Source: Candidatus Obscuribacterales bacterium (GTDB lineage: Bacteria; Cyanobacteriota; Vampirovibrionia; Obscuribacterales; Obscuribacteraceae). From it: a stretch of DNA of 56,800 nucleotides. Numbering within the stretch: the first letter of the stretch is position 1; every line of letters begins with the position of its first letter. The position numbers and the translations under genes are program-made. This document shows, piece after piece, positions 1 to 9,981 of the stretch. The notes below the pieces were generated by a model, which had not been told where the DNA came from, did not search any database, and saw only the letters and a program-made list of their open reading frames with translations. Location: assembly GCA_020050835.1 (NCBI GenBank), contig JAGVKB010000072.1:1-56800 (forward strand), read 5' to 3'.

Positions 1-182
1 AATCAAAATTTGCCTGTACGTTAACCAAAACAAATCGCTTGGAATGCCCATTTCGCGCCAGTCCTCGCTTGACATACTATATGTATGAATAAATCGGGAA
101 AAAAAACAGATCGGGAGCTGGTAGTGCGATTGTGCCTGAAGCTGAGAGCTCCCGGACAATCTTCCATCCAGTCCCGATCTCG

Positions 183-656
183 CTAAGTCAGTTGAGCAGA
201 GCCATCCTCGTCGCTTCGCTTCCGGTTGAGCTCCCGCTCTATCGCTTCGATCGCCGCCCGTGCCGCCGCCTGTGTGGTCTTTTGATCGGGCTTTTGCTGT
301 TGCTGAGCCGCCTTGGCAGCCTCTCGCCGCTTGAGCACCAGGGCGCACCGTTGTCCGGCTCCGACGAAACGGTCAACGAAGGCGCGCCCGCTGACATAAA
401 AGCTGACGATTCGAAAAACGGCCGGCAGAACAGCCCAGACTAGTGCCCAGCAGAGCATCGGTCCACCCAGCAAGCGGGCCAGACAAAAACCGAGCATAGC
501 AGCCAGGCCAGCGCAGGCCGCCACTTGTACATAGTAGGACTGGTCTGCTTTCGTCCCGGTTTTCGAATTGCAAGCGATTTCAACCGTCATCGCCAGAAAG
601 CCGGCTACGAACGAGACCAGCGCGCAAACGATCAGAAATGCGAAAATTGCCAGCAT
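183..656 (-). CDS. hypothetical small membrane protein
   Basis: Product of 157 aa, not recognised. Three or four hydrophobic segments fill residues 1-95: one at the N-terminus, a pair around residues 45-80 and one near 85. A charged tail rich in Ala, Gln and Lys follows (about 105-157) and is probably a cytoplasmic coiled or disordered region. The start is supported by GGGAGG a few bases upstream of the ATG. It is the last of a group of small minus-strand genes downstream of the ClC channel gene; co-transcription is possible but unproven. No function can be assigned. Confidence 0.7.
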   Translation of the reverse strand: MLAIFAFLIVCALVSFVAGFLAMTVEIACNSKTGTKADQSYYVQVAACAGLAAMLGFCLARLLGGPMLCWALVWAVLPAVFRIVSFYVSGRAFVDRFVGAGQRCALVLKRREAAKAAQQQQKPDQKTTQAAARAAIEAIERELNRKRSDEDGSAQLT

Positions 657-681
657 GTCACATACCTCCCTCTCTTTCCGC

Positions 682-873
682 TTAGCCGATCAAGCGAACG
701 CGCGGAGCGCGGCCGCGCCGCATCTGCTTGTGACCTTTCGGACCGACCTGAATCGCTTGATCGGCCGGCTTCGATTCGGTATTGCCGGCGGTGTCGGATT
801 GCCGCTCCACCCATTGAATCGTGACCGAGCCCTTGTCGGCTCGCTTACTCAGGCGAGTTTTTTTCTTAGCCAT
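682..873 (-). CDS. small basic hypothetical protein
   Basis: Product of 63 aa, strongly basic, with Lys/Arg clusters at both ends (MAKKKTRLSKR at the N-terminus; an Arg-rich stretch near the C-terminus). An AGGATAGG sequence lies about 10 bases upstream of the ATG. It sits 25 bases upstream of the neighbouring membrane protein gene on the same strand. The composition suggests nucleic acid or acidic surface binding, but this is inference from charge only. A short ORF of this size could be spurious. Confidence 0.45.
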   Translation of the reverse strand: MAKKKTRLSKRADKGSVTIQWVERQSDTAGNTESKPADQAIQVGPKGHKQMRRGRAPRVRLIG

Positions 874-996
874 TGACTTGTACCTATCCTTTTCTATTTG
901 GTTCGATCGGATCTATCGTCGCTGAGCGACGCTGGACAGCTGTCTACCAGCCTGCAGTCGCTCTAGTTGGTCGGATTGGTCGAGGTGAGTGCTTGT

Positions 997-1239
997 TCAG
1001 TCGGTCGAGCCGCTGCTCGCTGCAATCGCACCGCCCAAAAGCGCTCCGCACAAAGCGAGCTGACCCAAAAGGGACACGTGAAACATCGTTCCCCAAAGAA
1101 CTATCGATGCCGCCGAAAAAAACATCAAGACCAGGACCGGTCTCTCGTTCTCCGGCACCCGCGTGAACCAGCCGAGCAACCCTCCCCACAGCAGACAGAG
1201 CAAATAAACCAGGAATGCCGGGTTAACTGCGTAGAACAT
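997..1239 (-). CDS. small two- or three-TM membrane protein
   Basis: Product of 80 aa starting MFYAVNPAFL. The ATG at 1239 is chosen over one 14 codons upstream because GAAGGGAAG lies just before it. Three hydrophobic stretches (about 8-24, 35-50, 55-72) are separated by a short polar loop containing VPENERP. The product is not recognised. It is followed on the same strand by two other small genes. Confidence 0.6.
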   Translation of the reverse strand: MFYAVNPAFLVYLLCLLWGGLLGWFTRVPENERPVLVLMFFSAASIVLWGTMFHVSLLGQLALCGALLGGAIAASSGSTD

Positions 1240-1736
1240 ACTAGCTTCCCTTCTCAACCATTCAGCCATCTCACTTCTCATGGTCGCTTCACGCGCTCAG
1301 CGGAACAGCCGAAGCTGCTTGACTGAGGATACGCAGAGCAATACGCCGGTCGCTTGTAAGGCTTGGTTGGTACCTGCACGAAAAGATTGAGCTAAACGGA
1401 GACTTCACCCTAACGGTCGAAAGAACCTGCAATCAAATGAATTCAAACCGAACCGAGACGACTCCGCCAGCCCGGGCGCTTATGCCGACGAGCAAGAGCG
1501 CCCGGAATTCAGGTCTTAAGGTCCGATTTTCCGGCAACGTCGCACTTAGCGGAAAAAAGTTTCGCAAGCACGCAATTTCGGCACTGCCATCGCGACCAGC
1601 TCGTAGCGAGTCTCGCGCTAGGCGAACGAGTGGGCAGTACACTTGCAGCAAGTGCAACTGCCGGTTGCAAGCGCTCCGCGCCAACAATCCGGGTAGAACC
1701 GCCGGCAATTCGAGCTGTCAGTTAGTCCGCGAAAGG
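1240..1736. other. gene-free stretch, 497 bases
   Basis: No convincing coding sequence on either strand. A plus-strand reading frame from 1437 overlaps the 3' end of the ClC channel gene and lacks a ribosome binding site. No strong terminator hairpin was found beyond short stems such as GCAAC/GTTGC near 1665. Confidence 0.4.
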
Positions 1737-3452
1737 TTACTCTGGCTTGCTCAAAACAGCCGAGATCGAGTGCAATACATCACTACGAGTGACGATTCCC
1801 AACAGCTGATCTCCGTCGACTACCGGATATAACCCAACTTGATCCCAATCGAGCTTTCCGACCAGGAATGCCACACTATCGTCAACTCTAACCGAGGCTG
1901 GATCGGCGGTCATTATCTCAGTAATCGCCATACCGGGCGGGACTCCTCTGCCGGCGCTGGCAATCAAATCTTCCTGCGTCACAATGCCCGCCAGCCGCCC
2001 AGCCACCACCACCGGGAAGGTGCGATGTCGGCAAGCGTTGAATTGCTCGACAGCCTGCGCAACCGTCGTATCGCCGGAAAAACTTACGACATCTCTCTGC
2101 ATAATGCTGCCAACTGTAACCTCGGCAAGCGCAATCGCCGCCGGGGAATCCTTCTTGATTTCGATCCCACTGAATTTCAACAGGAGATCGTAGACCGATC
2201 CGCTCGAGATGCTCTCTGCCACCACCGTCGATATCACACATCCAACCATTAACGGCAGCACAATATTGAAATTGTGTGTCATCTCGAAGACAATCACGAT
2301 CGCCGTCATCGGCACTCGACAGACCGCGCTGAAAAATGTGCCCATGCCAACCAGCGCATAGGTCCCCGGCAAACCGCCACCAACCAACGGATGCTCCCAG
2401 CAGCCAACCAGATATCCCAAAGAGGCGCCGAGCGCCACCGCTGGACCGAATAATCCCCCCGGCGCGCCCGAGCCGTAATCGATCAGGATTAGAAAAATCT
2501 GCGCGCAAAAGGCGATAGCGGCGATCTGCCAGGTTGCTTCACTGGTCACAATCATCTGCCTAAGAGCAGAATTCTCTCCAAAGAAACTCGGCAAGAGCGT
2601 GGCAACCAACCCGGTAATCAAGCCGGCCAAAGCGACACGCCAGCGCAGCGGCAACTTTAAGACATGAATATTGAAGTGCATGGTGGCAATTAAGAGCTTG
2701 TTAAACAACGCTCCCAGCACTCCGGACAACACCCCGAGCACGACATAGAAAGGAATGTCCACCAGCGAAAAGCTGCCGGTCTTGGGTAGATCGCCAAAGC
2801 GGATATCCAATGAATGGACGCCGAGCAGCCGCGAGACGACAGCCGCGACAAAGCACGAAACGATCGCCGTTCCGACCGTGAGCGCGGAGAGATCTTGCAT
2901 CAACTCCTCGAGCACGAAGAGAAAGCCTGCAATCGGAGCGTTAAAAGCCGCTGACAATCCGGCCCCGGCCCCGGCCGCTGTTAGTTGCCGGCGCCTTTCC
3001 GGCGAACCGGTAACACGCCGGCTGAGCACGGACGCCAGCGAAGCACCGACCTGCACGGTCGGTCCTTCCCGTCCGAGCGGCATTCCGGAGCCAAGCGCGA
3101 TAATGCCGCCAACCAGCTTGACGACGGCCACTCTTAGATCGAGTTTGATCGCAATCCGCGCCAGCAAGGCCTTCACTTGCGGAATGCCGCTTCCGGATGC
3201 CTCAGGCGCAACCCGCTCCACCAGCCATCCGGCGATCAACCCCCCGATGCAACCGATTGACGGCAAGACCAGATAAGGCGGATAGAGGGCGGCTTGCTGC
3301 CAGCGCCAGGCAGTCAACAAGTGCACACCTTCTTTCAACAGATAGGCAGAAAAACCTGCCACCAGACCGATCACGCAAGCCTCGACGAGCGCCACATTTC
3401 TTGGTCTGAGCGCTCTCAGAGTCGCTCGAATGAACTGGAGGCCAGTCCGCAT
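1737..3452 (-). CDS. ClC-family chloride channel/transporter with CBS pair
   Basis: Integral membrane chloride channel or Cl-/H+ exchanger of the ClC family, 571 aa. The ClC signature regions are present: GSGIPQ (about residues 88-93) and GREGPTVQ (about 127-134), whose Glu corresponds to the gating glutamate. About ten hydrophobic helices follow up to residue 415. The last 130 residues form two CBS domains, which in this family bind adenine nucleotides and regulate gating. An in-frame TTG at 3467 is an alternative start, but AAGGGA abuts it too closely, so the ATG at 3452 is preferred. Substrate is inferred from the family. Confidence 0.93.
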   Translation of the reverse strand: MRTGLQFIRATLRALRPRNVALVEACVIGLVAGFSAYLLKEGVHLLTAWRWQQAALYPPYLVLPSIGCIGGLIAGWLVERVAPEASGSGIPQVKALLARIAIKLDLRVAVVKLVGGIIALGSGMPLGREGPTVQVGASLASVLSRRVTGSPERRRQLTAAGAGAGLSAAFNAPIAGFLFVLEELMQDLSALTVGTAIVSCFVAAVVSRLLGVHSLDIRFGDLPKTGSFSLVDIPFYVVLGVLSGVLGALFNKLLIATMHFNIHVLKLPLRWRVALAGLITGLVATLLPSFFGENSALRQMIVTSEATWQIAAIAFCAQIFLILIDYGSGAPGGLFGPAVALGASLGYLVGCWEHPLVGGGLPGTYALVGMGTFFSAVCRVPMTAIVIVFEMTHNFNIVLPLMVGCVISTVVAESISSGSVYDLLLKFSGIEIKKDSPAAIALAEVTVGSIMQRDVVSFSGDTTVAQAVEQFNACRHRTFPVVVAGRLAGIVTQEDLIASAGRGVPPGMAITEIMTADPASVRVDDSVAFLVGKLDWDQVGLYPVVDGDQLLGIVTRSDVLHSISAVLSKPE

Positions 3453-4092
3453 ATCTCGCTCGATCAATCCCTTACTAATTTGAATTCTATTCGTCCGAAT
3501 TATTATCTGTTATTCGCATCCAAAAGATATACCTTCGGCACACATTCCGCTTGGCTAACATCTCTTTTATAGCGCTTCGACGTATCTGCAGCCAGATTGA
3601 AGCCGAGATATTTGCACCATATTCAATACACCCAATTCGTATGCGCCATCACCGGCGATGACATATACACCAAAATTCAGTTGAAACCCGGCAATCGCTG
3701 CCGGGTTGAGCCTTGGAGCGCTCTTATCTAAATTTATCAGACTGCTTGGAAACGACGCTATATCTAGGTTAAGGGGCACCACTCCCAGTGAATTTAACCA
3801 AAGCCTGAACGCCAGCAATGATACGGCTTTTCAACAATCTACAGGTTTCGAACCAGAATTTACATGTTGCATCTGAGACCCTACCGGTAGTATCGTACTG
3901 CCAGCTAAAAATTTGATTCGGTTCGTCGCATCTCCAACCTATATAGACCTGGATACAACTCAGGTTTGTCTGGCTTCATGCCACGTTTTTGTTTGGGTTT
4001 ACGCGCGGGCTGGCTATTGCCCAGATTGAACTATCTCGACCAAACGTTCGTCTCATTTATAGGACTCGCCCCCGGCAGAGAAAGGAAGCTCT
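3453..4092. other. gene-free stretch before the ribonucleotide reductase
   Basis: AT-richer intergenic region of 640 bases between divergently transcribed genes, so it should hold promoters for both. No reading frame with a ribosome binding site is convincing. A TATATA motif near 3942 could be a -10 element, but its -35 partner is weak. No cobalamin riboswitch core was recognised. Confidence 0.4.
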
Positions 4093-7000
4093 ATGCAGAC
4101 ACTCCCGAAGGAACCATCTCAAGACAAGGAAAAGGCAGGCAATCAGATGGGTGCAGCGATGCGTGGTGCGGCAGGAAGTGACGAGCCGACCGGCACCAGG
4201 ACGGCTGAGACACGCACTGACAGCCAGTCGATTGCAGGCGATTTGCAAACGGATTTTACCGAGCATTATTGGGAATCCACCCAGGAAACTTTGGTCGGAT
4301 TATATGGCAAGCGCGACCCGAAGACCGGTCAACCAGTTGAGCGCATCAACGACATCATTCACCGGGTCGCACAGGCGGTGGCGATCGCTGAATTGAAGTA
4401 TGTTCTGAGCCCGGAAGAGATCTTGGCGTGCAGCCTGGAGCAGGCGATTGCCCATCCAAGAGTCGCTCAGTGGAAGAAGACTTTCGCTGACAACATCGGC
4501 AATCAACGCTTCTGGGCCAACACCCCTGCCAATATCAACGCCGATCCCCTAGTATCACTTAAGGTCCTTCAATATTGGGCGAACGGCACGCTGGCCAAAT
4601 TGAAAGAAGAGGATATCTGGCTCAAGTCAGAACCGCTTCGACTGGCCTTCATCAATCAGAACACAGAAGCGCTGTCCGCATACGAAATTGAAATGGGACG
4701 GCTGGCCTCCGACTTGCGCGGACGAGGCTGCCTGGCCGCCTGCGGTGTAGCCTACGTAGTAGACAGCCTGGAAGGGATTCAGGAAGCCGCGAAAATTGAG
4801 GCGCTCGCCGCCAAAGCGGCGATGGGCATGGGACTCAACACATCCACGCTCAGACCCTGGTCATCGGTCATCTCAAACGGAGCAGCAGCCTCCGGACCAG
4901 ATCGCTTTTACGAAAAGACGATCGCCAAAGCGGTTGAAGCGGTGGCGCAAGGCGGCCGGCGCGGCGGCGCGCTGATCGAATTGCGCAATTCAGATCACCC
5001 GGACATCTTGTTCTTCATAGACAAGAAGAAGTTGATTCCACCACCGAAGCTTTCTGGCGTCTACAGAGAAGTCCAAGCCGAAATGCGCCAACAATCAGGC
5101 GAAAGCGCGATGGCTTACAAAAAGCGCTTGATCGCTGAATCCGAGCGGCGCTATGGCGAGCTTCATTCACAATATGTAGAACGCCAGAATTATCTCAAGA
5201 ACACCAACGTCACCGTACTGGCCATGCCGGGATTCATGGAGGCAGTCAAAGAGAAGCGATTCTATCCGGCGAGCTTTGCCAAGAAAGTTTGGGACGGCTC
5301 CGTCTACGATCCTCGCAAACCGGTGGTGGACGAGAAAACCGGCATGACTACAGTCAACAAGCTGACCAAAGAGAACATATACCAAGAGTACTCGGTCGAG
5401 ATCGCCAGACACCCGGAGGTGCTCGAGGCTGCCCGCAAGCTCAACAACGCCATTGTCGAGATGACGGACAAGTATGTGCGAGTACGCGGGCATTTCTACG
5501 CGCCGGAAGTCTTCGGTCGGATAGTGGAAGGCATGAAAACATCGGGAGAGCCCGGCATCGCATTCTACGAGACGATTAACGCCGGCAACGCTAATCCCCA
5601 TGCCTACGACTTGAACACCTGCAATCCCTGCGGCGAGCAATTTCTACCAGCCGGGCCCGGGCACGACGGCCGCACCTACATGGGCAATTGCAATCTCTCT
5701 TCCGTGCATGCCGCCCATCGCGACTTCTGGAATCCGGACGGCAGCTTCAATATGTCAGCGATGAAATCAGTCACCAAAGTGCAGCAACGCTTCATGGACA
5801 ATGTCACCGACGTCAGCTGGTATCCGATCCCAGCCCAGAACATGACGGCTCGGTTGGAACGCCGCAACGGCGGCGGCTTCGCCGGCATCGCCGAGTTTCT
5901 CTCGCGCCTGGAGCTGGAATTCGGTGAAGCAGCGTCGCACGCTGCTGTCGAAGAGCTCTATCGCGAATACACACGTGCATCGGTCGAAGCGTCGATCGAG
6001 CTGGCGAAAGAACGCGGGGTCTATCCGCTCTGGGAGGGCAGCCGCTTTCAGAAGAAGGGCTTGCGGGTGCGCAATAGTTGTATGACCAACAACGCTCCGA
6101 CCGGCACCCTGGCGCAGGCGATGCAGACCAGTTGGGGAGTCGATCCGCATAACGGCATCGTCTTTTCGCGCAAGGTGCGTTCGCGTTTCGTCGACTTCGT
6201 TGCGCCCGGCTTCCGCGAATTGATGCAGAAGCACCACGCCTGGCCGGACACAGAAGCCGGTCAAACTGCTCTCATGCAGAAGATTCGGGCCAATCACAAG
6301 TCTTGCCGCGGTCTAGCCGAAGTACCGGCAGCGGTGCAAAAGGCTTTCCCGGTAAGAGTGGAGCTTGAACCGGAGGTCTACATTCGGCATCTGGCAGCTG
6401 TCCACAAAGGCGCAGACGACTACCCGGAAGCTTTCAACTCCGTCTCGAACACTTGCTCGATTCCGCTCGATATGAGCGAGCAGGCGGTTCACGACTCAGC
6501 CATCCTGGCCTGGGAGCTGGGCGTCAAAGACATCACCTTCTATCCAGACGGCAGCCGCTTGAGCCAACCGGTGGAAAAGATCGCTCGCGAAGACTACGCC
6601 GGCGAAGTCGACTTGCTGACTTTGGTCGGCCACCAGGAGCGCCGCAACATCAATATAGACGAAACGAGCGGTCAGACCTACAAAGTCCGAGTCGGCTCAC
6701 CAAGCGGCGGATCGACGCTGCATGTCAGCCTCAATCACGAGTCGGCTCGGCCCGGCGAATTGATTGAAGTCTATGCTCGCATGGGTAAACCAGGCGCGAT
6801 CGAGTCTGGCTTGTTTGAAGCGGTCGGGCGGTTGGCTTCTGCTTTCTTGCAATACGCAGCTGAATTCGGAGAAGACGAGCGAGCGAAAGCTGAGCGATCG
6901 ATCGTGCGCCAACTAGTCAACATTCAATCTGGCTATCCGGCCTTCTTCAAGTTCAGCGATCACGAAAAGCCGCTCGTAATTCAATCACCTTGCGACGGAC

Positions 7001-7239
7001 TGGCAAAAGCGATCCAACAGTATCGCCGCACCTTTGAAGGACAACCAACCAGCAACGGCGATGCAGCCGGCTCGACGAGCTTCACTGCCGCCAAGGTCGA
7101 AGCCGCCGGACAGCAGGCGCCGTTCGACAACGGTTGGTCCGAGTCAATCTCGGCCTGCGGCAAATGCGGCAGCTCGGAATGGCTGAAGATAGATGGTTGC
7201 CTGGTTTGCCAGGGCTGTAGCTACTCCAAGTGCGGCTAG
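4093..7239 (+). CDS. nrdJ: adenosylcobalamin-dependent (class II) ribonucleotide reductase
   Basis: Reduces ribonucleotides to deoxyribonucleotides using a radical generated from adenosylcobalamin, 1048 aa, cytosolic. The active-site loop NPCGEQ (residues 511-516) gives Asn511, radical Cys513 and Glu515. A TSCPD-type domain with GGSTLHVSLNHE lies at about 870-960. The C-terminus has CGKCG, CLVC and further Cys residues near the end, as in the redox/zinc tail of this family. The start has AAAGGAAG upstream. A strong terminator follows. The gene stands alone without nrdR or cobalamin genes. It allows DNA synthesis with or without oxygen. Confidence 0.95.
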   Translation: MQTLPKEPSQDKEKAGNQMGAAMRGAAGSDEPTGTRTAETRTDSQSIAGDLQTDFTEHYWESTQETLVGLYGKRDPKTGQPVERINDIIHRVAQAVAIAELKYVLSPEEILACSLEQAIAHPRVAQWKKTFADNIGNQRFWANTPANINADPLVSLKVLQYWANGTLAKLKEEDIWLKSEPLRLAFINQNTEALSAYEIEMGRLASDLRGRGCLAACGVAYVVDSLEGIQEAAKIEALAAKAAMGMGLNTSTLRPWSSVISNGAAASGPDRFYEKTIAKAVEAVAQGGRRGGALIELRNSDHPDILFFIDKKKLIPPPKLSGVYREVQAEMRQQSGESAMAYKKRLIAESERRYGELHSQYVERQNYLKNTNVTVLAMPGFMEAVKEKRFYPASFAKKVWDGSVYDPRKPVVDEKTGMTTVNKLTKENIYQEYSVEIARHPEVLEAARKLNNAIVEMTDKYVRVRGHFYAPEVFGRIVEGMKTSGEPGIAFYETINAGNANPHAYDLNTCNPCGEQFLPAGPGHDGRTYMGNCNLSSVHAAHRDFWNPDGSFNMSAMKSVTKVQQRFMDNVTDVSWYPIPAQNMTARLERRNGGGFAGIAEFLSRLELEFGEAASHAAVEELYREYTRASVEASIELAKERGVYPLWEGSRFQKKGLRVRNSCMTNNAPTGTLAQAMQTSWGVDPHNGIVFSRKVRSRFVDFVAPGFRELMQKHHAWPDTEAGQTALMQKIRANHKSCRGLAEVPAAVQKAFPVRVELEPEVYIRHLAAVHKGADDYPEAFNSVSNTCSIPLDMSEQAVHDSAILAWELGVKDITFYPDGSRLSQPVEKIAREDYAGEVDLLTLVGHQERRNINIDETSGQTYKVRVGSPSGGSTLHVSLNHESARPGELIEVYARMGKPGAIESGLFEAVGRLASAFLQYAAEFGEDERAKAERSIVRQLVNIQSGYPAFFKFSDHEKPLVIQSPCDGLAKAIQQYRRTFEGQPTSNGDAAGSTSFTAAKVEAAGQQAPFDNGWSESISACGKCGSSEWLKIDGCLVCQGCSYSKCG

Positions 7240-7240
7240 A

Positions 7241-7300
7241 ACGCGCAAAAGAGAGAAGGGGAGAGAGGAGAGCAATCTCCTCTCTCTTTTTGCGCGCGTT
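7241..7300 (+). terminator. intrinsic terminator after the ribonucleotide reductase gene
   Basis: GAGAGAGGAG (7261-7270) pairs perfectly with CTCCTCTCTC (7277-7286) across a 6-base loop and is followed by five T residues. Flanking ACGCGCAAAA (7241-7250) can pair with TTTTGCGCG further out. It lies directly after the stop codon. Confidence 0.88.
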
Positions 7301-7363
7301 AGCAGGTGACCGGCAAAAACCGCCGCCCATCGAGCCGGCTGGTCACTTTAGCCAATGCCATGT

Positions 7364-8035
7364 CTAATGCTTGTTGAGCAGACTAAACCGTTCATGCGGT
7401 TTCAGAACGCCCGTCACATTAGTGGTAGTCTTGCCAGAGCCTGAACTGCTGCCACTTCCGCTCGATTGCGCCTTCGGATAGGAGAGCACTTGCGCCGGAG
7501 CCGTACCGGTAGACTGATTGTGGCTGGGCTGCGAAGCTGGTCTCGGTAGAGCGCTCGGCTGAGGTCCGCTGGCAGTCTGACTCAGCTGTCCATGCACGCC
7601 GACACTCTGCCCGCCAGGAAGCGCCGGCTGTGGGTTTTTAAGTGCATGCATATTCGATTCGAAGCCAGGCTTGGCAAGAATCCTGCCCTCGGATCCCTGC
7701 GGTTTCAAGATGACATAGCCCGGTCGCCCGGTGTACGGACTGCCGTCTGCTCCTTCAACTGAGACGCCACCGCCGCCTTGCTGCTTATGAGTCGGCAGCG
7801 GGATCACGTAAGACGGTCCGGGCTCTTCGTCACCGGTGAAATCCTTCACGATCGGTGTCGTGTTGATTATTTGAATCTCTGGTCTGTACTGACTTTGTGC
7901 TGGTTTCTGGAGCTGCCCGGGCTTGTACGTGTAGAACCCACCCTGCGACGTCTGCGCGTTTTGACTATATGCCGACACCGACATCGCTTGGCTCACGATA
8001 GCTGTCGCTATCGCTAAGAACAATCGCCTTTCCAT
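7364..8035 (-). CDS. secreted hypothetical protein
   Basis: Product of 223 aa with a clear signal peptide (MERRLFLAIATAIVSQAMSV, likely cleavage after SAYS or close by). The mature part is rich in Pro, Gln, Gly and Ser, with little predicted fold and a low-complexity Ser/Gly stretch near residues 190-205. GAGAGG lies upstream of the ATG. No family recognised; it may be an envelope-associated disordered protein. It converges with the ribonucleotide reductase gene and lies downstream of the S41 protease gene on the same strand. Confidence 0.65.
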   Translation of the reverse strand: MERRLFLAIATAIVSQAMSVSAYSQNAQTSQGGFYTYKPGQLQKPAQSQYRPEIQIINTTPIVKDFTGDEEPGPSYVIPLPTHKQQGGGGVSVEGADGSPYTGRPGYVILKPQGSEGRILAKPGFESNMHALKNPQPALPGGQSVGVHGQLSQTASGPQPSALPRPASQPSHNQSTGTAPAQVLSYPKAQSSGSGSSSGSGKTTTNVTGVLKPHERFSLLNKH

Positions 8036-8157
8036 GCAAAAATCCTCTCACCAGGATTAACCCGATCTATTTTGATATTACCTCAAATAGACAATTCAAA
8101 CTCAGTCCAGACCGAGACGCTTGCCGGGTAAGCAATTCCGCGAAACCGACCGAAAAG

Positions 8158-9609
8158 TCAGAGCTGGTCTCTCAGCATTTTCACCGCGTGCCACAGCTGA
8201 AAATCGGACGTGCCACCAATTACGACACCATCGCCGGTGGCGATCAACTCGTCCGGTTCTATGCCATTAGAGATTGAGATCGCCCCGTCACCCGGCCAGA
8301 TGCCGGACGGCGTTGTAAAACGCAGAGCGGTCACACTTACCTTGACGCAGGGCGGTATGCCGATCACATCTTGCCCAACCCCCTTTCCAAATGTCCTTTC
8401 ACCGACGATTTTCGCTCGTCCCAAATCTTTCAGCGCCCCGGCGAACAGCTCGGCGCCGCTCATTGAGCAGCCGTCCACCAGCACAATCAACGGCTTGCCT
8501 CGCCCCCGCTCAGGCAGCCTCCTGAGCGGCTCGCTTTGACCGACAGGTACAAATTCGCTGCCTTCCTCTCTTTTTTCAATCACTATCTGAGTGGGACCAA
8601 GCTGAAATCGCATCTTTTCCAACTCACCCGCTCGCCCGCGCCGCTCGAAGCAGGCCAGAGTCCCTTGCCCGAGGAAAGCAGAAAGCAGAATCAAAGAGCT
8701 GCGAAGATCACCGCCCCGATTGCCCCGCAGGTCTACAATCATCGCCCGATTGCCAGCGAGTCGCTCGACAGCCGCTCGCAAACTGGCATTGGAGACTTTC
8801 TCGAACGACTCGACCCGCAGACAACTAACGCCGCCTTCCAGATGGCTCAATCTCAAAGGCGGAACCCTTGGGCTTTTAACTGAAAGTCTTGCTTGCATTT
8901 CAGAGCCGTCCCGGAGCAAAACGAAGTCAGTATCCTCATGCTCGGACAAAGAGTTTAACCGCCCAAGCGAAAGTCCAGCGGCCGCTTTGCCAGCAACCGA
9001 GACAACGATGTCACCCGGTCTGAATCCAGATTTAAAGGCAGCGCTGTCCTGAATTACCACCATTACTCTCGGGCGCTCTAGCTCGTCTTGCTCTGGCAGT
9101 AAATTACCATCAGCATCGAGGACCAATAGACCGCCTACCGTTTTCTTGAGACCGAAAGACAGACCATAGTCATTCAAGCTCCTCGCCATCCCTGCAAAGC
9201 TGACCGGAGAAGGAGAGATCAAGCAAGTATAGAAGTCTTCAAGCGAAGCGAGCAGGTCCTGACTCTGTTGATATAAATCATCAATCGTTAGCAGGCCAGA
9301 CAGATCGTTCCACCGGTCCAGGTCAGGCAGTTTGCCTGGCTCCAGGATGTTTTCCGCAACTGCTTCCCGCAACCTTTCAAATAGCCTCGGCGGCGCAAAG
9401 ATGCTTCGTCTAGCCAGCAAAAGCAATAGCAGCACCAGCGCAGAGAGGGCAGCCAGCAGCGGCAGCAAGAAAGGCGGAATGAAAGTAGTGCTGGAAGCTG
9501 GCTGAATAGAGACGATAATCAGTAGGATGCTTACGATTCCAACAGACAGAATCAGCCTGTCTAGCGGCGACCAAACATACTGGCAATAAAGAGTCCGTCT
9601 CGCCTTCAA
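8158..9609 (-). CDS. membrane-anchored S41 family C-terminal processing peptidase with PDZ domain
   Basis: Serine endopeptidase of family S41 (CtpA/Prc type), 483 aa. Two hydrophobic helices (about residues 18-66) precede a PDZ domain (about 145-235) and the peptidase domain. Catalytic Ser384 in SMSGAE and Lys409 in TFGKG are 25 residues apart, the same spacing as Ser430/Lys455 of E. coli Prc. The DLRGNRGGD motif is present. The start is a TTG with GGAGG about five bases upstream. Instead of a cleaved signal peptide it has a double membrane anchor, so the catalytic domain may face either side. Substrate unknown. Confidence 0.88.
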   Translation of the reverse strand: MKARRTLYCQYVWSPLDRLILSVGIVSILLIIVSIQPASSTTFIPPFLLPLLAALSALVLLLLLLARRSIFAPPRLFERLREAVAENILEPGKLPDLDRWNDLSGLLTIDDLYQQSQDLLASLEDFYTCLISPSPVSFAGMARSLNDYGLSFGLKKTVGGLLVLDADGNLLPEQDELERPRVMVVIQDSAAFKSGFRPGDIVVSVAGKAAAGLSLGRLNSLSEHEDTDFVLLRDGSEMQARLSVKSPRVPPLRLSHLEGGVSCLRVESFEKVSNASLRAAVERLAGNRAMIVDLRGNRGGDLRSSLILLSAFLGQGTLACFERRGRAGELEKMRFQLGPTQIVIEKREEGSEFVPVGQSEPLRRLPERGRGKPLIVLVDGCSMSGAELFAGALKDLGRAKIVGERTFGKGVGQDVIGIPPCVKVSVTALRFTTPSGIWPGDGAISISNGIEPDELIATGDGVVIGGTSDFQLWHAVKMLRDQL

Positions 9610-9981
9610 GGTCGCCTCCGCCGTTCAAGCCATATCCGTTTACGGACATACCACCAGCCGACTAATGACATTCTAGTGCACTGCCGGTAGTATCATCTTT
9701 GCCGTGGCACCGCAAACCGCTGCGAATTGCCCGTTTCGCAAAATTCTCAAGGCGGTAATTCCGGCAACTTCGACTAATTATCCGGCAGCGTTAGCTGCAG
9801 TCAAAATCACCGCGGCAACGTCCGGTCCGCTCACTGACTGGAGCCGTGCTTTGCCAGCCGGACGGTAACTTGCTGCCAGACTGTCGCCTCTTATCATCAG
9901 CCTGCGAGCGCTTAGAACGGCCAAAAATCGGGTAAGCTTTCTTTGACTTCCCGGTGAGTCTCGTCGTCAAGCGCCAGGTAT

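Noticed and set aside
73-87. Palindrome CATACTATATGTATG near the window start as a promoter operator
   Set aside because: A TTGACA precedes it, but no -10 at proper spacing and no plus-strand gene follows; too weak to call as a feature.
3567-3818. 83-codon minus-strand frame near the ClC channel gene
   Set aside because: No ribosome binding site, and composition typical of the surrounding AT-rich intergenic DNA.
3453-4092. Cobalamin riboswitch upstream of the B12-dependent ribonucleotide reductase
   Set aside because: I could not find the conserved B12-box core or a convincing pairing scheme. A covariance-model search would settle it.
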